This document shows positions 24,397 through 35,530 of a stretch of 64,000 nucleotides of DNA, piece after piece; position 1 is the stretch's first letter; each line of letters begins with the position of its first letter. The stretch spans positions 1,975,001 to 2,039,000 of the forward strand of contig OZ024843.1 of NCBI GenBank assembly GCA_964017145.1, written 5' to 3'. This stretch comes from Agrocybe praecox (lineage: Eukaryota > Basidiomycota > Agaricomycetes > Agaricales > Agrocybaceae). The notes under the pieces are model-generated. The model was not told where the DNA came from and searched no databases. It worked only from the letters and a program-made list of their open reading frames with translations. The position numbers and the translations under genes were made by a program.

Positions 24397-26979
24397 TAAA
24401 CGGGGCGCAGCGAGCAGCAAGCCCTCCACGAGCGAGACAATACCCTCCGGACCATCGAACGGGATTTCGTGGCGGTCAAATTGGTGTACATCTATCAACA
24501 TGATCGTCAGTTGGGACCCAACATCAAGAAGAAAACCACCAACGCACATAACTTAAACGCCTTATACCCCTCCGCATCCAACGCATTCTTAAAAAACTGC
24601 GCTACCTCCTTGCCGAGCTTACTCCGTTCCACATCCTCCGCCACCCTCCCACCACCCGTAGCATTCGAGCGCGTAGTCGACTCCGACGCCGTCCTCAGCA
24701 TATTATGCGCATTCCCATTACCTTTACCACCACCACCACCACCATACCCACCAGGGATCGACGACCCACCACTACTCGTGCGCCGTCCGAAAAACGCAGA
24801 TTTAGGAAGGTTCATGAGCGCCTCCTCACGTACTTTACTAGGCGCCCACGACAGACCCAACCCAAGATCCAACGAGCGGCCTTTCTTGCCTGACCGGTGT
24901 CCTGGGCCGGGGATATTCGAATTGAGTATTTTCGACATCCCATTGTAAGGAGGAGGAGGAGAGGTGGAATTCGGACTGGAAGACATGTCTGCTGGTGTGA
25001 TACCATATAGCGCAGCGACACTCGGCACGGGCACAGGTGCGCGATCCCCACTTCGTCTCGTACCCACACCGGGTATCCTCGACGACCGTTCTTTCTCGTC
25101 CCTGATCCTCTCGCGTTCCCTCTCCGCCTTGACCCCGTACCCACTCGTCAGCGTGACCTCGTGCGCCGTTCCGGTGCTCGCCGTGCCTGTGCTCCTCGTC
25201 GGAGATGGCACAGGCGGCTCGAAGGAGAACAAACCATGGTGCGCAGGCGCCATGAGACGGGATATCCCACTAGGCTTCGTCCTTTCTTTCTCATTATTAT
25301 TCGCTCCTAGCGCACTGTGTAGCATACGCTTCCCAGCAGCCTTGCCCGCGCTCGAAGAGTGCTTCGTCCCAGCAGTCGAAGTCGACGCGTGCATATGGTC
25401 AGAAGCAGACGGTGTCGTGCGCTGCGATGACGTCTTGTCCTCCTTCTCTTTCTCTTTCCCATTTCTCCGCTGATTACCACTACTAGCTTCCTCCTCTTTC
25501 CTTTTCCGCCTGATCATGATCTCTTCCCTCTCTTGCGCGCGCTTCATCGACACGTCCCTCTGCAGCGTACCTACACCCGCAAGCCCAGGTCCATAGGTGC
25601 TCTCTCTTTCCTTTTCTCGCAGCTCGGACGTCCGATCACTCGCGCCTGTCCCTGTGGTCCCATTACTTCCTGATCTTTTCATTTTGACGGGGCCATCTCC
25701 GGGAGGCAAAGCACCAGCGGTAACAGACCCCCAGCCAGGTCTCTCGAAATCAAAGCTGCCATGCTTGGTAGCCCGCGCAGCACTGCTCATCTTTAAGCTC
25801 GGGCGCGTGTGCAGCAGGTGGAGATTTGTCGACGAAGAAGGCAGATCGTCGCGAGCTTTGCCTTTGCGGTGATGATTATTACTAGTATTATTAACAAGCG
25901 GACTTTCTTCGTTTACGACACCCATTGCCGCGTTGCCGCGATAACGGTAAGATGAGTCTAATGATCCTTTCGCTGCGTGGTATATGGGCCGAGACGGGAC
26001 TGGGAGCTGTGAATGTGAATGAGACGAAGAAGAGCCGCTGCCGCTTGCGTTGTTGACGTTTGAACTGCTGTCCCGAGGACTTTTCAGTGGGGTCGGAGGA
26101 GTGTGCATGATTTTGGGCGGTGGCAGGGATGGGGAAGGGGGAGTGGGAGTGGTGATTGCCAAGGGCTCTTTGGTATTATGTGTACTGCGTCGATATAGGG
26201 ATGACACGCGACTTATGGGTAGAGGAGGCAGAGTGGGTGGACTTGGGACCTTTGTAGGTGGGCTCGGCTCTTCTACGTAAAACGAAGGATGAGACGAGAA
26301 TGTGTAGTAATAAGAAATGACACGCACTTGAAAAGTATTTTGATATTTTGATAGAGGCAGCAGTAGATCCGGTGGATGAAGAGGTAGTAGTAGCATTTGT
26401 GACTCTTAGAACTTTGGGTGTGGGTGAGGGCGTAGTGTGACGTGAGGGGGGTGAGGACCTTTTTGGACGGGGGGTTGTATCGTCATCAGCTGATGGAAGA
26501 GGTGGTGGGTTGTCGTTGAGCAGGGGACTGCTGGGCCTTGATCTAGACCTGGATCGTGAGGTGGAAGATTTGCGGCCAGTAAAAAAGTCCTGCAGTTTCT
26601 GGCGAGCACTGGAAGGTCTGTTTACTGGAGTAGTTGGACGCGGGGTCGGACGAGGAGTGAGCGGGGAATTTGGGTTTGAAGGACGGTGTGACTTTCTGGA
26701 AGGTTTTGGAGTACCTGGAGTGACGGTAGTTGTTGAAGTCGTTGTTGAAGAGAGAGGACGAGACTGGAGGCGTGATGGTGGTTTTGAACCAGTGTTATCT
26801 GGAGGATGGCGGGGTTTCGGAGAGGTCACAGCAGGCTCTGCAGCTGATCTTGAGCGTGATCGTGATCTGCTGAGGAACTTGTAGAGCTATGGACGGAATT
26901 AAACACAGAAGGATGGATATATAAAAAAGAAACTGACCCTGCTCTCCTTACGCGAAGGGCGTTCCTGTTCTGTGGTCAT
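24334..26979 (-). CDS. Large Ser/Pro/Arg-rich protein with conserved C-terminal helical segment (unknown)
   Basis: Rebuilt exons: MTTEQERPSRKESR|LYKFLSRSRSRSRSAAEP... (first intron about 26890-26935), a second intron near 26282-26335 giving ISKYFSKEPSPPTK, a long exon down to about 24560, and a last exon. The donor in ...AEGYKAFKLY|VHQFDRHEIPFDG is chosen because it keeps the frame and yields GPEGIVSLVEGLLLAAPRLGEDGRRRLLDKFVRIILQQA at the end. Most of the roughly 850 residues are low-complexity (Ser, Pro, Arg, Lys) with SRSRSRS runs and SP sites. The C-terminal part, from about EVAQFFKNALDAEG, looks folded and helical. I recognise no named domain. The 3' end is tandemly duplicated (24012-24396). 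Confidence 0.75.
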
Positions 26980-26987
26980 GTCAGCAT
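26976..26987 (-). promoter_or_regulatory. Minimal uORF (ATG CTG ACA TGA) overlapping the start codon
   Basis: On the minus strand a three-codon uORF ends with a TGA that overlaps the main ATG (26979) in an ATGA junction. It is direct from the sequence; the effect on translation is inferred. Confidence 0.4.
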
Positions 26988-27226
26988 ACCCTTCGAAAAA
27001 GGATTGCTTTGTGATATCTGGTTTCTGGATTCTGGTGAATATGGAGCAAGAGAGAGACATGGGGACAAGTTACCTGGTAGGATCTGCGGCGGAAAGTAAG
27101 GGAAGCGCTGTGAGAACGGAGGAGGGTGGCAAACTGCAGTGATACACGTGTTAGGAACAGAAAAAGATTGCTAACTAATAGACACTTGCAGAGGCTGACA
27201 AGCACTTTTTGAATCCGGTCTCATCC

Positions 27227-27259
27227 ATGAAAGAGGAAAAGGAAAGAGTCACGTCCTGA
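27227..27259 (+). promoter_or_regulatory. 10-codon uORF ending 2 nt before the acyltransferase start
   Basis: ATG at 27227 encodes MKEEKERVTS and stops with TGA at 27257-27259. The main ATG follows at 27262. The spacing leaves almost no room for reinitiation, so it would be expected to dampen translation if included in the mRNA. Confidence 0.4.
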
Positions 27260-27261
27260 CC

Positions 27262-28815
27262 ATGTCTCTCATCAGAGCTACCCGCGTGCTCCGTCTGTCC
27301 CCTGCTATTATTCGTTACTCTTCCTCAAAATCTTGTCCTGCTCCAACTCTAGAAAAACCAAACTTTCCATGCGTAGATGCCCATGCTGAAAGAGAATCAA
27401 AAATCATCGCATCTGGCCCAGAACCAGCTTATGCTCGTCCCAATCCAGCGACTTACAACACTTATCATCATCCTCATCCTCTCCCACTAACTTACTCAAC
27501 AACTCCCCTTCCTGCCTTTGACATCGCTTACGAAACTTGGGGCACTCTCTCTCCTAACAGCGACAACGTCATTCTCATCCACACAGGTCTCTCTGCCTCA
27601 TCTCATGCCGCTTCAACCCCCGCCAACCCCGCTCCAGGTTGGTGGGAGAAATTCATAGGTCCAGGAAAACCCATCGACACAGACAAGTTCTTTGTCATCT
27701 GCACAAATGTCATCGGCGGATGCTATGGGTCCACCGGTCCTTCCTCTATCGAAAAGGCCACTGGCAAACCATGGGCAACCCGCTTCCCAATCGTATCCAT
27801 CTTTGATATGGTCAATGCCCAATTCCACTTGCTTGATCATCTCAAAATAAAAAAGTTGTATGCAAGTGTAGGCTGTTCCATGGGTGCCATGCAGAGTCTC
27901 GCTGCTGGCTGGCTCCATCCAGATCGTGTAAGAAAGATCGTCAGCATCAGCGGAACGGCACGAAGTAGTCCCTCTGCTGTCGCAATGCGCTTTGCACAGA
28001 GAGCTGGTACGTTTTCAATCCTCTTACTAATCATACTTTCACTAATCATTCCACCAGTCCTAATGGCAGATCCCAACTGGAACAACGGTTTCTACTACGA
28101 TGGTCTACCTCCCCACACCGGAATGAAGCTCGCTCGTCGTAAGTCCTTTTACTTCGCTCAAAAATGACCTTTCACAAACCCCATTCCAGAAATAGCTACC
28201 ATCACATACCGTTCCGGGCCCGAATGGGATCTTCGCTTCGGGCGCCAACTGCGTACCTTGCCGCCTTCAGATCCTCAATCCAACACTTCTACCGACCCAT
28301 CCTACCCAAGTCCATCACGATCACCAGCTCTATGCCCCGACTTTCTCATCGAGACCTACCTCGACCACCAAGGCGAATCCTTCTGTCTCAAATACGACGC
28401 CAACTCGCTCATCTACATCTCCAAAGCCATGGATCTCTTCGACATGACCCAGCCCGCTCTGAAAGCTCTCAACGTGCATCACCGTCGAACACATTCTTCC
28501 AACACCACCCCTGCCCAGCACCTCCCACACAAAACCTCCCACTCCAAATCCCACCCCCCGCCCGTGAACCCGCCCGCGTACCTCCCCTCCCTCGCAGCAG
28601 GCATGGCGCCCCTCGCACACATCCCCACCTTGGTCCTGGGCGTACAGAGTGATATCCTGTTCACGGTCGAGCAGCAGCGCGAGGTCGCTGATGCGCTGCG
28701 TGTGGCTGGGAACGAGAACGTGAGTTATTACGAGCTGGGAGGCGTTTGGGGACACGATACGTTTTTGATTGATACGCTTAATGTTGGAGGTGCGATTAGA
28801 GGGTTCTTGTCATGA
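27262..28815 (+). CDS. Serine/homoserine O-acyltransferase family (alpha/beta hydrolase), probably mitochondrial
   Basis: An enzyme of the MetX/Met2/Cys2 family that activates L-serine or L-homoserine by acylation for cysteine or methionine synthesis. Three exons (introns about 28007-28057 and 28140-28188). The N-terminus MSLIRATRVLRLSPAIIRYSSS looks like a mitochondrial presequence, followed by PAFDIAYETWGTLSP, LIHTGLSASSHA, CTNVIGGCYGSTGPSS and FPIVSIFDMVNAQ. The nucleophile elbow is VGCSMGAMQSL. The Asp and His of the triad are HIPTLVLGVQSDILF and GVWGHDTFLID. Mitochondrial targeting and SMG in the elbow fit the fungal Cys2/serine acyltransferase branch better than cytosolic homoserine acetyltransferase, but this is inference. 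A uORF precedes it. Confidence 0.9.
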
Positions 28816-29121
28816 GTCTGGCTCTCAGAGAAAGGAGGGAATGTTTTTGTACGAACACTCTTAGATGTAGATGAAAGTATTTTTATCGTTATCTAGACAT
28901 ATACTAACACTCATCTCTATGTATGTATGTATACGCCGCACTGAAATCTACGCGAGATATTTGACGTCCCGGCAAACCCCGTCCCTGGGTCGTGACGTCA
29001 AAATATATCTAACACATTTTCTGCCACCAACCCCGTCCAGTAAAGTTTCAAGCTTGCTTGCTCACTCCGTAACTTATTCTCTTTGCCTTGTTAATTCTGC
29101 TTTTCTTTTTCTCTCTCTACG
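28816..29121. other. Intergenic stretch, no gene seen
   Basis: 306 bp between two same-strand genes. It ends in a pyrimidine-rich leader (CTTTTTCTCTCTCT) right before the next start, common at fungal promoters. Confidence 0.4.
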
Positions 29122-30215
29122 ATGCAGTCTTCCGCTCTGAGAAAGTCCACTGTGCTGGCGAAAGCAGTCCACTCTCAAATAGCAACCTACCGATGTGCAT
29201 CTAGTGTTACTGGGAAGCTTGGGCCTGTGTGTCGACAAAGCTCCTCATTTTCGACTTGGACAAGTCTAAGCTCAAACGGCCCTCACACCCCGACACGGCG
29301 AAGTACCCGTACTCGACCGATTCATCCAAGGACGTTCACCTCCTCATCGTCTTTAGCCAACAACTCTCCCTCTCTCTCATCCTCCTCCTCCTCGAACACA
29401 CCCAAAGCCAAAGTCAAAGACACACCCCTCCCAGAATCCGACCTACCCAAATACGTATTCCCCGACCCGCACCGCCCCGACCTGTTCTACCACCTCCTGC
29501 CGCCACCGACGCCGCTCTCGAGGAGCCAACCGGCGTATGCGCTTTCTTTCCTTGGGGAGGAGGTCGATTTGTATTGTGGACCGGGGGATAAGCCTAGGTA
29601 CTCGTCACCGGCGGTTATTGGGTGGTTGCCTGCTGTTCTGGAATCGTCGAATGGAGGGGGAGAGGAGACGACGTTGAGTGATTTTATGCAGAATGGTATG
29701 TAAAGGAATTTTTGTGCTTTGGTTTTTATCTAATTCACTTTTGGGTGCGCTTTTTTTATATAGGTGATTTTATCCGCTTTATGCATGATACTATTCGTAC
29801 TGTGTTGGAGAACGGTGAGGATGTGGTGTGGACGGATGGAGCGATGCAGTTACAGCAGGGGTGGATGCACATTCACGGTGCGCTTCTCTTTTTCTTTTTC
29901 TTTCTACTCCACATTTGCTGAACATTCACGTTTATCACTTAGACCAGCGTAACGTGCCTGCATTAGGCCGCATCGGAGACCCAGACGATATCATTGGAAC
30001 AGTGCTGGTGGAAGATAGCAAGGTATATAATACGTCCATTCTAATTCCTAAACCTATTTGCTTATTATCCTGTATCTATTGTCATATAGATCAAGCCAGA
30101 TACATATCAGCCCATGCCGTCGTATCGCGTATGTACCGCCGACGGGATCGTGCAGCTCACAGAAGGTGTTGCAAGGAGATTGAAGGAGAGATTATTAGCG
30201 GAAGTAGGTCATTGA
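29122..30215 (+). CDS. Conserved fungal protein of unknown function, probable mitochondrial presequence
   Basis: Four exons with introns at about 29697-29761, 29880-29942 and 30024-30088. The first about 90 residues are Ser/Thr/Arg-rich with almost no acidic residues (MQSSALRKSTVLAKAVHSQI), suggesting import into mitochondria. The conserved part reads LPKYVFPDPHRPDLFYHLLPP, AYALSFLGE, AVIGWLPA, LSDFMQNGDFIRFMHDTIRT, MQLQQGWMHIHDQRNVPALGRIGDPDDIIGTVLVED, then PDTYQPMPSYRVCTADGIVQLTEGVARRLKERLL. I recall similar uncharacterised proteins across fungi from the RIGDPDDIIGTVLVED and YQPMPSYR blocks but know no function. Confidence 0.85.
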
Positions 30216-30873
30216 GAGAACACAGCACGCAAATTTCCGCTTGGGTGTTATATTATTCATTAGCCGTGGGTTTTTGGGTTTGGTTCGATAGAGATAGAAT
30301 CTTGGTAGAAATGAAACAGATTTCTTTTTCTCGTTTGAAGCTGAGAGATAAATAAATTATAATATCGCAATAAACTACGTAATGAGCGGCCCGGATCTCT
30401 GGTGCTGTGTTATGGACTGCGCCGATTGGGAAGTTGCTGTTGATGAATGACGAGTTCGACCCTCTTTATTTAACTTGCAAGTTCGCCGTCTCATTTGCTT
30501 TTCTTACCTTACCCCTACCCTTCTCTGCTCTGCGCATACATAGGTCGATCTCATACCGATTGCCGAGAGTCTAGTGGGTGCTCCGCCAACTACTACATAT
30601 CAGGAAATCCCCCCGCGCTGAAAACTTGAATCGTTCAAGTCTACCGCCAACGACTCGGACCTAAACGAGAAGCGGCCTACATACACCAAATCATACAGAC
30701 AAGCAATAATAATTGAACCTTGTTTATATCATAGGATCGCACACCCACACACCCACATTTCCTGCCAATTTCCGTCTCGATTTCTATTTCCTAGTTCTCT
30801 CTCTCCTCGGGATTTCACGCCCCCGGGCCACCCTGCACTCATAAGAACCTACAAGCGACGATAAAATAAAGTA
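30216..30873. other. VPS60 upstream region, no gene seen
   Basis: 658 bp containing CA-repeat-like CACACCCACACACCCAC near 30738-30755 and pyrimidine-rich stretches. No coding signal. Confidence 0.4.
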
Positions 30874-32260
30874 ATGAATCGACTATTTGGTTCTTCAGCT
30901 AGCAAAAAGCCCGCGCCGAACTTGCAGGATGCTATTAACGCTGTGAGTTATCCACCCCTGTTTTTTGTGCTATTTTTCTCCGGCGTTCATTCTGAAATTA
31001 CATTGGCATATGTGTGTTTCTTATGGGATTATCTTCTTCTCTCCAAGGGATGCTACGCAGTTGCATTTCCGACTCGATCATATCTGTTTATTTCAGAAAA
31101 TACCTTCCTCCTGAGGGAGGCAGAGATGTTTCCCAGTTGCATGTCCGAGTCGATGATATTTATTATTATTGCTGTTCCCTCATTCATTCACCCCTTATTC
31201 CGCATAATTTGTCTTTCCATTTCTCCTTGATCTCGTTTTTCAGCCCTCCTCGGAGGAAAGAAGGGGGTGGGGATCTACGTACCTCAGTTTAGGAATACTC
31301 CTCATGAAATCTCATGAAAGCCAACGATGAATAACTTGTTACTAATATTAAATCATAGACAGACGCCCGGATGTCCAGTATTGAAGTGAAGATCCGTAAG
31401 CTGGACGGAGAGCTCGCGCGGTACAAGGAGCAAATGGCGAAATTGCGTAATGGACCCGGCAAGGTAAGCAAGCAAGCTTTTCATTCTATTCTCCTTCCTC
31501 TTGGGAGGGGTTTTTTTTTTCTTTCGTTCTATTCTTCCGCCGCTTTGTTGAAATCTAATCTTACCCTGAACTCTACAAACTCACATCACATCAACTCCAG
31601 GACGCGATCCAGCAACGCGCACTGCGCACCCTCAAGCAGAAGCGTATGTACGAGGCGCAGATCGCGCAGTTGACACAGCAGACGTTCAACATGGAGAGCG
31701 CTGCGCTCGCCACGGACAATTTGCGCAATACGATGGCTACGGTCGATGCTATGCAGATCGCGAACAAGGAAATGCGCAAGCAGTATGGGAAGATTGACAT
31801 TGATAAGATCGAGGTACGTGTCTTCGCGAGTTGATGTTTTTTCTGCTTGTGATGGAGCTGATAGTCTTATTTGGTGCTTGTAGAACATTCACTATGATAT
31901 GGAAGACCTCCTCGAGCAAGCAAATGAGATACAAGAGACATTGGGACGATCATACGCAGTGCCAGACGAGATAGACGAAGCAGACTTAGAGGCTGGTGCG
32001 TCTCTTTCACCGTTTATTTATATATTTTATACGTGTTAAATACGTTTCAATGCCACAGAGCTGGATGCTCTACAGCTAGAGGAAGAAGAAGAAGGTCCAT
32101 CATACCTCGCTGACTTGAACAAAGTACCAGACTTCGTAGATGAAGCTCCTGCAGAAGAGGTCAGATTCCTATATACATTTCAACGTCCTTTACGGCTATT
32201 GACTGAGTCGAAATTTCACAGACACCAGCAAGACATGAAGCTATCAAGCAAACAGTTTGA
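30874..32260 (+). CDS. VPS60: ESCRT-III-related Vps60/CHMP5
   Basis: A Snf7-family protein that binds Vta1 and stimulates Vps4 during multivesicular body formation. Exon 1 (30874-30942, [23 protein letters not shown]) is joined over a 416-nt intron (30943-31358) to [26 protein letters not shown]. Then come [106 protein letters not shown] and [15 protein letters not shown], matching CHMP5/Vps60 in order. A last short exon encodes [12 protein letters not shown]. About 220 aa, as expected. The first intron is eight times longer than the others. Confidence 0.95.
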
Positions 32261-32402
32261 ACAGATAGGCATCTTTATCGAGGGATAGAAATGTTCATTG
32301 TACTTCTATTATGACATTGGGTATTGGTTATATGTGTATTTGTAAAAATGAATCCTACAAGGTCCCGAAATTCCATCCACAGAATATGCCAAAGGGAACG
32401 GT

Positions 32403-34598
32403 TCAGCCGTATCGACGAGGAGATCTCTCGCTGCTGTCAGCAAACCAGTCGTCATTCTGTCGTGTTTCATCCACTGAGGCAATGTTAACAATTGTTGACT
32501 TGCTCTGGGTGTCTGCGTGGATAGGTCTCTGTGAGATGCAGAACTTTGTAAGGCATATAAAACGACGTACAAGCATGGAAAGCCTCTAGGCCATTTTCGC
32601 GGCCGATGCCACTTTCTTTCATCCCTCCCCTTCAAGCGGATATGTCAGCGTTTGTGACTTATCGATAAGAACAATTTATAGGAAACTTACCAAGGAGAGC
32701 TAGGGTCATTCCTATGGTGAGTATTAACCCAGCATAGACCAGCCTGGATTTGCTTCGCGACACGATGAGCCCTCGACAGATCAGTCGTCCATATCGCTGC
32801 TCCCAAGCCGTATTTACTGGCATTAGCCAACTCGATACCTTCTGACTCTCCCTGATGAAGTCGACGATCCACGATCAGTTAGCGCATAATATACGAATGG
32901 ATGAACATATTCCAAATACCCACTTCGAATCGTTTAACCACAACTACCGGTCCAAAGACTTCTTCTTGCCAAATTTCATCTTCGACGCCAACGTCCGCAA
33001 TGACGGTTGGGGGATAAAAGCTTCCCTTTGAAAAATCGAAATCGTCTAAATCCGATCTGCCCATCATCCGCTCACCGCCTACAAGGATGGTGGATTTTGT
33101 CGCTGCTCGTTTGACCATGTCATCGATCCTCTGCAGATGTCTGGGTGAAATGACTGTGCCCATTGTCGACTGGGGATTTGAAGCTAACAATCATTTCGTT
33201 AAAGATCATATTTTTATTGTAGAAAAGTATTTGGGATACTCACGTTGTCCCATCCTAAGCCGAATGCTCTCCACTTTCCGTAGGAATAGTGCCATGAATT
33301 CATCATAAATTTTGTCATGGACCAATATACGACTTCCCGATACACAGGTCTGTCCAGAGGCTACGAAAGCTGAGAATGCGACGCCATTGACTGCGCTTAA
33401 CAGATCTGCATCTTCAAATACGACCACAGGTGCCTATCGTCCGAGCCCGTTCAATAATTGTGTAGTGCTCTATAAACAACTTACCTTTCCGCCCAATTCA
33501 GCCGTGTATGCTGCAAGATTTGAGCCTACGACGCTTCCAAGCTGACGACCAGTAGAGGTACCAGCCTACAGGATATAATTGTAAGCAGGATGTTTACAGG
33601 AAGGAAAGAAGAGAAACTCACAGTGATATCTACTTTGCGTATCAGAGGATTCTGAACGATATATTTCCCAGTTTCGTGTCCTCCTGGAAGAAGAGACAAC
33701 ACCCCGGATGGGACTGAGATAGGGACGATGAGAAGACGCAAGCTTGTAGACCAAGTTATCGGAACCAACCTCCTGCTTCTTTGGCCATTTGGATGAATTC
33801 GTATACTGTCAGTGGGGCTAACTGAGTGTGTAATGTCAACAATGTCAATACCGTACTTTTTATGCGTAATCATACTGACCTCAGAAGGTTTCACGACGAC
33901 GCTATTTCCAGCAGCTAACGCAGGTGCGATCTTTTTGACTGCAATCAACAATGGATGGTTAAAGGGCTGGTCGCATTTAAATTCGATTCAACATCTTTTA
34001 TGGAAAAATCGTTGAGAACTGACAGTTATTTGGGCAACAACCCCCAGGGGTACTCTTTCGACATAGTTGAGCAGTTGTCCTTGTGTAGGCGCGACATATG
34101 ATTGATGAGTCCGTAACACGGCCGCAAAGTAATCTCTATCACTCCGAGTAAGTTTTGCGAAAGGGTCCGACAGAAAATCGCGTACAGCCATTCTGGTAAT
34201 CGTCCCAGCTGGGCAGACATTTCACGAATAGTCCTTCCAGTCTGCCGTGTCTCCACTTTGGCTAGTTCAGGGATCCTGGCCTCCAGAAGGCGTGCCAACT
34301 TCGACAGAACCTTCGAGCGCGACAGAGGCGTTGCTCGGGACCAAACGCCTGATTCAAATGCGCTGTGCGCAACCAAAATCGTTTTTTCGACTTGGGCAGC
34401 AGAGGAGTTTAAGACCCTATCACCCATTCACAATTCGTAATGAGTCCATCACAAAGTCGCGTCGCGAGAGAATTCGGCGTACGTGCATATTCCTTCACCA
34501 GTGGATGGATCGAATACCGGTGACCTATCATTACATGAGTCTAGATAATGGATATGAAGATAAGGCTACTAACTCTTCAGGGGAATGGGCAGTGTCAT
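32403..34598 (-). CDS. Aldehyde dehydrogenase (NAD(P)+-dependent family); N-terminal exons uncertain
   Basis: An ALDH-superfamily enzyme oxidising an aldehyde to its acid; substrate unknown. Clear blocks: [108 protein letters not shown] (general-base Glu), FVASGQTCVSGSR (catalytic Cys), GSFYPPTVIADV, EEVFGPVVVVKRFEGE, WVNTHHRNDPSSPWGGMKESGIGRENG and, over a final intron, AYTQSKSTIVNIAS. The C-terminus ends RSPRRYG at 32403. Upstream, VFDPSTGEGICT joins by an intron to VLNSS. Before that, the frame from the ATG at 34598 (MTLPIPLK) meets TAG TAG at 34566-34571 unless a 33-nt intron (34541-34573) is removed. The start is therefore tentative. Confidence 0.88.
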
Positions 34599-34628
34599 AT
34601 GGCTTCACCGCTACTCCATGAAGGAATT

Positions 34629-34795
34629 GTTTCTATTGGAGTTGTAATGAGTCTGTTATAGCCTGATAGATGTTGAACCAAACAAACTCGCGATATCTGT
34701 GCCACTAATGGCTGAGCTTTCCTAGGGTAGCTGGAAAGCATACCAAAGTTGAGTAAAAAAGTGGACGTCGGCTAAGGATAAGGAGAAGTGAGTAC
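34629..34795. repeat. 167-bp direct repeat, copy 1 (upstream of the ALDH gene)
   Basis: This segment matches 37342-37508 over 167 bases without gaps; I count 10 mismatches (about 94%). It begins GTTTCTATTGGAGTTGTAAT and ends GTGAGTAC. It lies about 30 bp upstream of the proposed ALDH start and so probably contains its promoter or leader. Confidence 0.92.
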
Positions 34796-35019
34796 TGCAG
34801 TGATTTCTTGATGGCTTTAGCGGGCCGACTACATGATTGATACTTGGCAACTTAGGCATTTATGAGATAAGGCTTGTTGCCAACTTACTGTATTCTGTGC
34901 ACTGTTAACAGAAAATGTATTCCAAAGCATGCGCCTTTCTGTACATACACGAAGATGGGACATAGATTATAACGATATGATTTATGGACAAGGACTCAAG
35001 TGACTCAAGTCTCCCATTT

Positions 35020-35530
35020 TCAGTATCCAACGTTCTTGACTTCACAAGTGGAAAACATATCAACCAATTTTTGCATGTACGCACAATCCAGATCAGGGTA
35101 GGAGCCTAAGGTCAATGTTTTCATGGTCGTATTAGAGAAAATAGCCGGAAGAGAATGGCCGGCTTGTGGTCTTCCCAGAAAGAGGGAGATATCCCTAGTA
35201 TGCTGCGAGTGCCGCCTCGCAAGATATACCGCCGTCAGCGAGGTGGGATTTGCAGATGGAGAACATCCTGAGAATTCAAGGCGAGGAGAATCTAAAGGAT
35301 TCGGGTTGAGGGATAAGACTGATAAACGGGGACAAGCATCCATAAAATCTCGGATATCGGAGTCAGAAGCATCAAGCTGAGGTAGGGGATGGAGGATCCT
35401 CAGTTCGGTTATGCAACCGAGAACAAATAAATGTCGTAGCTTGAGCCTGTTTATTCTTTCATCAGAGTGAAGGTCCTGCACACTGATATGAAGAATGTTA
35501 AGATTGGGGAATAAACCCACAGTTACTCCA
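35020..35530 (-). pseudogene. LRR/F-box-like gene fragment, copy 1 (C-terminal part)
   Basis: Minus-strand reading gives GLFPNLNILHISVQDLHSDERINRL, RHLFVLGCITELRILHPLPQLDASDSDIRDFMDACPRLSVLSLNPNP, and on to TLTLGSYPDLDCAYMQKL...EVKNVGY with a stop at 35020. The Leu spacing resembles the LRR part of mushroom F-box-like proteins. No F-box or start is present. Upstream of about 35530 the frame runs into unrelated hydrophobic sequence. The first part is duplicated at 37699-37848. The reading frame stays open across the fragment, so an expressed remnant is possible. Confidence 0.65.
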
